From positions 84,228 through 148,227 of the IMG/VR virus record IMGVR_UViG_3300042341_001202: a stretch of 64,000 bases of DNA; one strand, written 5' to 3'. The notes beneath the pieces were generated by a model, which worked only from the letters and a program-made list of their open reading frames with translations, was not told the origin of the DNA and did not search any database. This document shows, piece by piece, positions 58,471 through 64,000 of the stretch. The translations under genes and the position numbers were made by a program. The stretch is from a virus. Every line of letters starts with the position of its first letter. Within the stretch, counting starts at the first letter, position 1.

Positions 58471-61351
58471 CCTATTGAACAAGCCTACCAGTAGCGTAGC
58501 TGAGCTGGCTAAAAAATACAAAGTGTCAACAGACTCTGTGGAGAAACAGCTGGCACAGGGCATCAAAGTGGAGATGGAACACACCCGGTTGCGGAGTGTG
58601 GCGCGAGAAATAGCCTTGGATCACTTGGGTGAGGATCTTAACTATTACAAGAAATTGAGCAAACTTGAGAAAAAGCCTGCTCAAGAAGCTCTTCTGATAG
58701 AGCTGTTTGCCCTGCTAAATGAAGTAAAAATCGACAATGTGAGTGGCATTGGGGAAGTGCCTGACAATAAGAATGTGGATTATCTTGGCTTGAGAGTCGC
58801 GATGAAGCCCAGTGTATTTTTGAAATTGGCTAGCCCTTTGTCAAGAGAACATGCTGGGAGTGTGGATTATATCAAACAGCAACTAGATCAAGGGCAGGGA
58901 ATGGCCAGTCCTTGGCTGGTCTTAGACATACCAATAGAATGGGAAAAAGGTCGTTATAATAAATCCGCAAGAGTAATTGGGCACGAAGGCCGCAACAGAA
59001 TGTATGCGGTCCTAGAAACTGAAGGCGATGCACCTGTTGAAACTCATTTGTTTTTTGTCGGTGGATTGCGTGCTAGGCACATCAAACCTGAATGGATTGA
59101 AGCACTCAACCTGCGTCTTGTACCACAGAGAGCAAACACTAGTGTATCTGGCCCGTTTTTTGAACTGCTGTTAAAGACTCAAAAAAGTCTCTCAGAAGAA
59201 AATGAAAACAAAAGAGACACATACCGTGTAACCTGGAGAGGTAGATTGGGCGAATATGATCCCAATTATTTTGACATCAAAAGTGACCCACTTGAAGACG
59301 ATGATGGCAAAGTCATCGCCGTAAAAGATCAGCTTGTTCCCAAATCTCATTTGCGTGCCAATTTAAACATAACTCCAAATCCCAACCTAGTGTATAGGGG
59401 CATGAGTAATCATGAATTTCAAAATATCAAAAAAACAGGAGTGATACAAAGCAAAGGCGAGTATAACTTGGCTGGGCAACAGGGCTTAACCTATTTTTCA
59501 ACTGAACCCAGGTCAGCTGAAACTTATGCTCATAGTTTTGCACCATGGAATCAAAAAGCCAACTGGGACAATCCAGCATGGGTAATTGCAGTGCCCAAAC
59601 CTGATGAATCAAAAATTGTGCATGTGCAAGGCACAGGATCACATGAAGTGGGAGTCAAAGGCTCTATACCAGCGAATCAAATAAGGGAGATATACCGAGG
59701 AAAGGTTGTAGAATACGATCCTGGTGTGCACAACCAAGTTGCACCATCAGCATGGCTGCATTGGGAGAAAATGCCTGTTGATACATTGTTAACAGAGCGC
59801 AAAGGTGCGCCTGGCACTCTCAAATCCAAAATCACCAGACTGTATGGCGGAGGTGTCACATGTGACAAAACACAAAAACTCAAAACACGCCAGGGTGCTA
59901 CAACTCTAGACAAACGCCAAGCCAACTGGTTTCAAAACAAACATTGCGGCGGAGCAACTAGAGTTGATGAAATCATAAGTGGTGAGCATATTCCAGGCGA
60001 TTGGAAAAAATATGGAAGCGGCGACGCAGAAATGTTTGAAACAGAGTTTGATCTTCAAGGATATAAGATCACAATAAGTGTGAGTCGGGATTGGGCCCAA
60101 TCTGGTGCCTATGTGTTGATGAAGAAAAACATAGAGGCTGGAGCAAACCTGGTTGGCAGAGAAATAATATTCAGGGTAGATGGCGAAACTGATCCAACAG
60201 GCTTACTAGGCACAGGTGCAGCGAATGTAATTTCAATTGTTGTAGGAAAAATCATAGGACTACTACAAAATATAGAATGGGACTATTTGGTCTTCGCAGG
60301 TGCTGGGGACAGTAGACAAAGAGTATATACTAAAATATTGAGTCAGATATCTCCAGGACTTGATTCAGAGCCAATGCAATTTGGAGATTGGTTCCTGCTG
60401 ATCAAAAACCATTTGTTGGCAGCAAAATCTCAAGAGCTGGATGAAGTTTTTAAAGGCAAGCCACTTCCTGGAGATTGGCAATCAATAAAGGGCGGTTCAA
60501 CCCACTACACTGAATTTGAATTTGCTGGCAGTGAAGTGCAAATAGCAGTCGTAAAAGACGCTTCTTATGAGCTTCAAACTATCTTGCAAAAGCAAGTGCC
60601 AGAAAACTGGGTTGGATATGAAGTGTCCTTCTCTGTAGATCACAGCATCTCTGTAACAGGTATGTTTGACCAAAAAAGTGCCCAATTATTTGATTTGATT
60701 ATACGAAAACTCAAATGGTTTTTCCAGACCCACAGCTGGGACTACATCAACTTCAGTGGGGATGAGCGCAGCCGCAACAAGCTCTATCTCCGGCTGGCAA
60801 AACAGTTGGCACCTGCTGATAGCACAGTGTTGCACACTAACAAAAGCTTTGCAATTGTCAAGCAGGACAAGCTTGCATCATTCACTAACTTGGACGAAAG
60901 TTTAAGTTACAAAGGTTTGCGTCCTGGAGCAAATATTTGGTATGAGCCTGGCATGCAATATTCCCAATATAATTTATATCCAGGCAAAAGTATTGTGGGC
61001 CAGCGAGTATACCATATGACCAATAAGCTTACAAGTATAATAAAGTCAGGCGGACTGAAACCAAAATATGATGAGACTGGTGCTAGAGAATTTGGCCGAT
61101 ATAGCACTGTGGAATATCCTTTCACTCCAGTTATTGCTATATTTTTTGATGTTGGTGAGCATGATTGGTTTGGCAAATACATCTTAAGTTGGGAAATAAC
61201 ACCTGAGGATAAAACTGCACGAGCATATATGCCAGTAGATACCATGCAGCCTTCAGATAGAGATAATTTGCTGCCCAATTGTCAGGTAACACCTGTAAGT
61301 ATTGATAGGATTACTATCACAGATCTCAAAGGAAACCTTATAAAAGTATGA
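58457..61351 (+). CDS. Packaged polyvalent protein 2 (ADP-ribosyltransferase-like)
   Basis: ATG 58457 inside the preceding gene end; 964 residues. N-terminal tag MKLNDLLNKP, then a DUF5661-like helical domain (VEMEHTRLRSVAREIALDHLGED). Residues about 95-240 hold VDYLGLRVAMKPSVFLKL and IGHEGRNRMYAV, a conserved phage module. The ART-like domain (about 305-420) has VYRGMS, TYFSTEP and HEVGVKG, fitting the R-S-E order of T4 Alt-type enzymes. Then a basic module with GATTLDKRQANWF, two copies of a WDY module (535-810), and a C-terminal ART-like VYHMTNKLTSIIKSGGLKPK. LDE and LNE motifs lie near 87, 660 and 812. Confidence 0.75.
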   Translation: MKLNDLLNKPTSSVAELAKKYKVSTDSVEKQLAQGIKVEMEHTRLRSVAREIALDHLGEDLNYYKKLSKLEKKPAQEALLIELFALLNEVKIDNVSGIGEVPDNKNVDYLGLRVAMKPSVFLKLASPLSREHAGSVDYIKQQLDQGQGMASPWLVLDIPIEWEKGRYNKSARVIGHEGRNRMYAVLETEGDAPVETHLFFVGGLRARHIKPEWIEALNLRLVPQRANTSVSGPFFELLLKTQKSLSEENENKRDTYRVTWRGRLGEYDPNYFDIKSDPLEDDDGKVIAVKDQLVPKSHLRANLNITPNPNLVYRGMSNHEFQNIKKTGVIQSKGEYNLAGQQGLTYFSTEPRSAETYAHSFAPWNQKANWDNPAWVIAVPKPDESKIVHVQGTGSHEVGVKGSIPANQIREIYRGKVVEYDPGVHNQVAPSAWLHWEKMPVDTLLTERKGAPGTLKSKITRLYGGGVTCDKTQKLKTRQGATTLDKRQANWFQNKHCGGATRVDEIISGEHIPGDWKKYGSGDAEMFETEFDLQGYKITISVSRDWAQSGAYVLMKKNIEAGANLVGREIIFRVDGETDPTGLLGTGAANVISIVVGKIIGLLQNIEWDYLVFAGAGDSRQRVYTKILSQISPGLDSEPMQFGDWFLLIKNHLLAAKSQELDEVFKGKPLPGDWQSIKGGSTHYTEFEFAGSEVQIAVVKDASYELQTILQKQVPENWVGYEVSFSVDHSISVTGMFDQKSAQLFDLIIRKLKWFFQTHSWDYINFSGDERSRNKLYLRLAKQLAPADSTVLHTNKSFAIVKQDKLASFTNLDESLSYKGLRPGANIWYEPGMQYSQYNLYPGKSIVGQRVYHMTNKLTSIIKSGGLKPKYDETGAREFGRYSTVEYPFTPVIAIFFDVGEHDWFGKYILSWEITPEDKTARAYMPVDTMQPSDRDNLLPNCQVTPVSIDRITITDLKGNLIKV

Positions 61352-62463
61352 GAATTTACCATTTAGTGCCCTTAAAGAAGTTGCTAGAAGCTTATCAGCC
61401 ATTGACAACCAAATGGCAACAAGACAATGTGGGCTCAGTTTCAAGATATATTACAAGCTTTGAGTATGATGACCATTTAGTCGAACAAAGACTTACTCAA
61501 GATAAAAATCAAAAAGACTTACAGGATGCATTGGCTGCCAGTGATTTAGAGCCCAATCCACAAGCCAAGGGCTATGTTTGGTTATGGACAGTGGATGGGG
61601 AAATAGAACAAACTGGCACAATGGGCCTTAAGGCCATACCCTTGTGGAAAGAATTGGTGCGACGCCTCTTTGGTTGGCTTGGATCTCATGAATGGGACTA
61701 CTTGACTTTTATTGGTGGACGCGGCAGCAGGAACAAGCTCTATAGCGCATTGGGTCAAATGTTGGCGCAGAGAGCTGGTGCCAAAGTATATTTTGATTTT
61801 GACACAAGTGACTTTGTTGTATATAAGCCCAGTGCAATAGTTCAACCAAAATTGCAAGAGGCTTTTGATTACCAACTTCCCCGGGATAAATGGAAGATAA
61901 AAACAGAAGGCGACAGCTATATTGATTTTTTGTTTGAAATTGATGGCAACGAATACGAGCTTCGAATGTCTCGATTGCAAGAGCCTCAGAAGAGGGGTAT
62001 TTACGAGGTGGAATTTAGGCACACAGAGTATGGCATGGACATAAGTGGCACAGGTTCAGCCTTTAAAGTCTTCAGTGCTGTGTTTCAACTTCTCAAGTAT
62101 GCTATTGATCATCAAAAAACCTTACCTGTAAATGGACTTTGGTTCCAGGCTTGGGCCCCGAGCAGGAAAAAGCGTTATAAGAGTATGGCACCAAAATTAG
62201 CAAGACATCTGGGTTGGACTTGGGTAACCAAGCAAGAGAGTTTTCCCTACTCTCTCTCGCCAGGAACAGATGGCTACTTGATTCTCAAACCCAGTCTTGG
62301 CGAAACAGCTGGTGTGGGCAAGATAGTTAAAGGTGTGAACACTACCACCGATGTGGGACCTGATGCTGTTCAAAAACAAGCCCGGAAATTTCTCAACAAA
62401 GTCACAGCAGGAGGAGTTCCTCCTCAAACTCAAAGCAATGGCAAATTTCCCTCGGTTAAATAA
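61348..62463 (+). CDS. Packaged protein 3, tandem WDY modules
   Basis: A 371-residue protein with ATGA overlap. The N-terminus MRIYHLVPLKKLLEAYQPL has a targeting-like tag and an LLE site. Two copies of the module found in protein 2 follow: GTMGLKAIPLWKELVRRLFG, HEWDYLTFIGGRGSRNKLYS (first copy); DISGTGSAFKVFSAVFQLLK, FQAWAPSRKKRYKSMAPKL (second copy). An LQE motif near 169-171 separates them. The C-terminal 50 residues are polar (GVNTTTDVGPDAVQKQARKF). No catalytic motif is recognised. Confidence 0.7.
   Translation: MRIYHLVPLKKLLEAYQPLTTKWQQDNVGSVSRYITSFEYDDHLVEQRLTQDKNQKDLQDALAASDLEPNPQAKGYVWLWTVDGEIEQTGTMGLKAIPLWKELVRRLFGWLGSHEWDYLTFIGGRGSRNKLYSALGQMLAQRAGAKVYFDFDTSDFVVYKPSAIVQPKLQEAFDYQLPRDKWKIKTEGDSYIDFLFEIDGNEYELRMSRLQEPQKRGIYEVEFRHTEYGMDISGTGSAFKVFSAVFQLLKYAIDHQKTLPVNGLWFQAWAPSRKKRYKSMAPKLARHLGWTWVTKQESFPYSLSPGTDGYLILKPSLGETAGVGKIVKGVNTTTDVGPDAVQKQARKFLNKVTAGGVPPQTQSNGKFPSVK
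62455..62462 (+). promoter_or_regulatory. Late-type promoter element abutting ATG 62470
   Basis: GTTAAATA overlaps the preceding stop and ends 8 nt before ATG 62470, predicting a leader of about 2 nt. Confidence 0.4.
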
Positions 62464-62469
62464 GCTGAA

Positions 62470-63465
62470 ATGGCAACTTTGTATAGTTTTGGTATGGATC
62501 CCACACGGTGGTACAGCAGGGCATTATATGCCTTCTCTACCAATGAATTAGGCTGGACTACAGGCAATAGTCCAGTCAATGGACTGGGCAGCATACAATC
62601 CATGGCGTATGGAAACAATACGTGGGTTGGTGCTACAAATTTTGGAGACTTCACAGTAAGTGGTGATGGTGTAAATTGGTATTCCTACACTCCTGAAAAC
62701 AAAAGTTGGCTTGTTAACAAAATCACATGGGGACAAGGATTGTTCACAGTTGTGGGACATGAAAAAAACTTCAGTAACCTTGCAGAAACTGGATTTGTCG
62801 CAGTGTCTGGAAATGGTGGTCCAGCAACTTGGGTCAGAAAATTTGTCAGTTATCAAGAACCCATGACTTTGTTTGATATCAAACACTTGGGCCTAGGAAA
62901 ATGGATTGCTGTGGGCTGCACAAATCATCTGCGACAGCCTGTGGTAATCTATAGTGAAGACAACACTGACTCTTGGACAAGAATACTACTTCCAGATATT
63001 ATCCCTGGCGGTATTTACAGTATTGAAGCCCACGTAGGAAGTAGTGTAAAAGTTTGGCTGGGCGGCAAAGGCTGGATAGCCTATACCAACGATTTTCAAA
63101 CCACAAGCACAGAATGGACATTGTTTGATAATTTAAAAGATCAAGGCAAATCCAAACCATTTACGCGGTTATTATACCGATCCACACTGGGCAAAGAAGC
63201 TATTGTTGCACTGTCAGGATCTACAGTTTGGTTCAACGACACAGCTTTGAATTGGCGGAGCACTACACAAGAGGGCTATAGATTCCAGGACGTAGCTAAT
63301 TTCCAAAACCCCTTAACAAGCCAAGAGTCATTTAACTTTTCTGTTGGAGGCATGTTGAACCAGTACACTGGATTCAAAACTCCTTGGCAAGCCCAGAGCA
63401 CACAAGAATTCTCCCTCATTGGATATAACAATGGAGTCCAAGCCAGCAGCCTTATTGTTGTTTGA
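62470..63465 (+). CDS. Beta-propeller-like (BNR/WD-type) protein
   Basis: A 331-residue protein built of strand repeats around Ser/Gly-x-x-G-x-x-W motifs: MAYGNNTWVGATNFGDFTVS followed by GDGVNWYSYTP; WGQGLFTVVGHEKN; GLGKWIAVGCTNH; YSEDNTDSWTRILLP; VKVWLGGKGWIAYTNDFQTT. The pattern suggests a propeller like phage appendage proteins or sialidase BNR folds. No catalytic site is visible. Its place after the packaged proteins suggests a virion component. Confidence 0.6.
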   Translation: MATLYSFGMDPTRWYSRALYAFSTNELGWTTGNSPVNGLGSIQSMAYGNNTWVGATNFGDFTVSGDGVNWYSYTPENKSWLVNKITWGQGLFTVVGHEKNFSNLAETGFVAVSGNGGPATWVRKFVSYQEPMTLFDIKHLGLGKWIAVGCTNHLRQPVVIYSEDNTDSWTRILLPDIIPGGIYSIEAHVGSSVKVWLGGKGWIAYTNDFQTTSTEWTLFDNLKDQGKSKPFTRLLYRSTLGKEAIVALSGSTVWFNDTALNWRSTTQEGYRFQDVANFQNPLTSQESFNFSVGGMLNQYTGFKTPWQAQSTQEFSLIGYNNGVQASSLIVV

Positions 63466-63489
63466 CACATGTGCTGTCTGCCACACAAT
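63462..63489 (+). promoter_or_regulatory. Possible sigma70-like promoter for the DsbA-like gene
   Basis: TTGACA (63462-63467), 16 bp, CACAAT (63484-63489). The spacing matches the early promoters at 43.8-47.9 kb. It overlaps the stop of the propeller gene. Confidence 0.4.
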
Positions 63490-63521
63490 CATGGCATACA
63501 ACAAACGTGGAGCAAAAGTAG

Positions 63522-63797
63522 ATGGGTATCGGCACTCTAGGACCAAATGATCGCTCAAAGATTATGGCCCTTGTGAATTCAGGTATTGATGTGTTGCGCG
63601 AGATTGCTACCCTCAAAGAGGGACTAAAAGACCAAGTGGGATCAGTAAGTGAGGAACTGGATATTGACAAAAAGATCCTAAACATGGCTATCCGAACCGC
63701 CTACAAGATGAGCCAGCAGAATCAAGACACTTTGAACGATCTTCAAACACAGCTGGACAGTGTTGAAGAAGTGCTAAAAGCAGCAGGTGTTTCCTAA
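63522..63797 (+). CDS. T4 DsbA-like dsDNA-binding late-transcription protein
   Basis: A 91-residue, all-helical protein with GTGGAG before the ATG. RSKIMALVNSGIDVLREIAT, LKEGLKDQVGSVSEELDIDK and ILNMAIRTAYKMSQQNQDTL match the small dsDNA-binding proteins of T4-like phages. T4 DsbA binds near late promoters and stimulates late transcription. This fits the many TATAAATA-like elements in the window. It is unrelated to the disulfide-bond protein of the same name. Confidence 0.7.
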   Translation: MGIGTLGPNDRSKIMALVNSGIDVLREIATLKEGLKDQVGSVSEELDIDKKILNMAIRTAYKMSQQNQDTLNDLQTQLDSVEEVLKAAGVS

Positions 63798-63827
63798 GGC
63801 TGCACTCAAAGCAAGGATACATTTTTA

Positions 63828-63850
63828 TAGATCTTTGACTCAAAGATCTA
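63828..63850 (+). repeat. Perfect 9-bp hairpin
   Basis: TAGATCTTT and AAAGATCTA pair around GACTC. No T-run follows, so terminator function is doubtful. Confidence 0.5.
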
Positions 63851-63861
63851 AATGGATTGTA

Positions 63862-64000
63862 ATGTTTTTTTTGGAGATTTTAGGTACAGCCAGCATACTG
63901 CTGGCTGTCGCCGTTTAAGCCTTTCAAATATTACCTTTGAGCACATTGTATTTGTTTTGGTTGTTTGGCAGTGTAGCCTTGACCATCAGCAGTATTTTGC
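63862..64000 (+). pseudogene. Small membrane-protein frame interrupted by TAA, runs off the window
   Basis: ATG 63862 opens an 18-codon frame (MFFLEILGTASILLAVAV) closed by TAA 63916-63918. The same frame continues with a second hydrophobic stretch (AFQILPLSTLYLFWLFGSVA) to the window end. Together these look like a two-span membrane protein split by one stop. A perfect 10-bp hairpin with 3-nt loop (63886-63908) lies 8 nt before the stop. It could be a decayed gene, a real 18-residue peptide, or a sequencing error. Confidence 0.4.

Noticed and set aside
1-64000. tRNA or rRNA genes
   Set aside because: No cloverleaf-like sequence was noticed in the short intergenic gaps. A covariance-model scan would be needed to exclude one fully.

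Overview
The window looks like part of a large T4-like tailed-phage (myovirus) genome, probably aquatic, rather than a bacterial chromosome. It is almost entirely coding, with start/stop overlaps of the ATGA and TAATG kind, many small genes, tail-fibre-like proteins, a T4 T-type holin candidate, a homologue of the T4 dsDNA-binding late-transcription protein DsbA, and repeated AT-rich elements close to the T4 late promoter TATAAATA. No capsid, portal, terminase, polymerase or tRNA gene was seen, so the assignment rests on those marks plus protein-family recognition by eye. No database search was run.

Layout. 1-2.3 kb: small genes, a SpoU-type RNA methyltransferase and a translation initiation factor IF-1 homologue. 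2.3-9.2 kb (minus strand): a surface-glycan operon (glycosyltransferases, GDPD-like enzyme, cupin, sugar nucleotidyltransferase/HAD fusion), then a holin candidate. 9.3-12.8 kb: DnaJ-like co-chaperone and a ClpA-like AAA+ unfoldase that keeps the ClpP-docking loop. 12.8-20.6 kb: tail-fibre and adhesin genes, including collagen-like repeats around a C1q-like domain, two glycine-rich proteins, a tail chaperone, and a decayed glycosyltransferase fused to a tail-fibre end. 20.6-29.4 kb: six tandem RCC1 beta-propeller proteins. 29.4-43.8 kb: a second glycan/modification operon (DUF5672-like, carbamoyltransferase, methyltransferases, TPR-glycosyltransferase, sulfotransferase, RfbH-like dehydratase, sugar epimerase) with an Mrp-type Fe-S carrier, a degenerate APS-kinase-like protein, a RyR-domain protein and a vWA protein.

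43.8-52.4 kb looks like an early/host-takeover block. It is visibly richer in GC and is driven by sigma70-like promoters (TTGACA, 16-17 bp, TATAGT-like). It carries a MESH1/SpoT-like HD hydrolase, an ATP-dependent DNA ligase, a DUF350-YgiB-YgiC cassette, four tandem small paralogues, UV-damage endonuclease, a pyruvoyl AdoMet-decarboxylase homologue and a serine recombinase. 52.4-54.1 kb (minus): cupin, a tagged virion-type protein and a sirtuin. 54.1-62.5 kb: three large proteins that read as polyvalent proteins packaged in the head. They carry T4-like capsid-targeting N-termini, (L/I)xE cleavage motifs between modules, and GNAT, deaminase, ADP-ribosyltransferase-like and HsdS-like modules. 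The window ends with a propeller protein, the DsbA homologue and an interrupted small membrane ORF.

The strongest leads are (1) the phage-borne DUF350-YgiB-YgiC set near an AdoMet-decarboxylase homologue, (2) the packaged polyvalent proteins, (3) the RCC1 array, and (4) a recurrent promoter arrangement in which a -10/late-promoter element lies 5-8 nt before the start codon, implying leaderless mRNAs.
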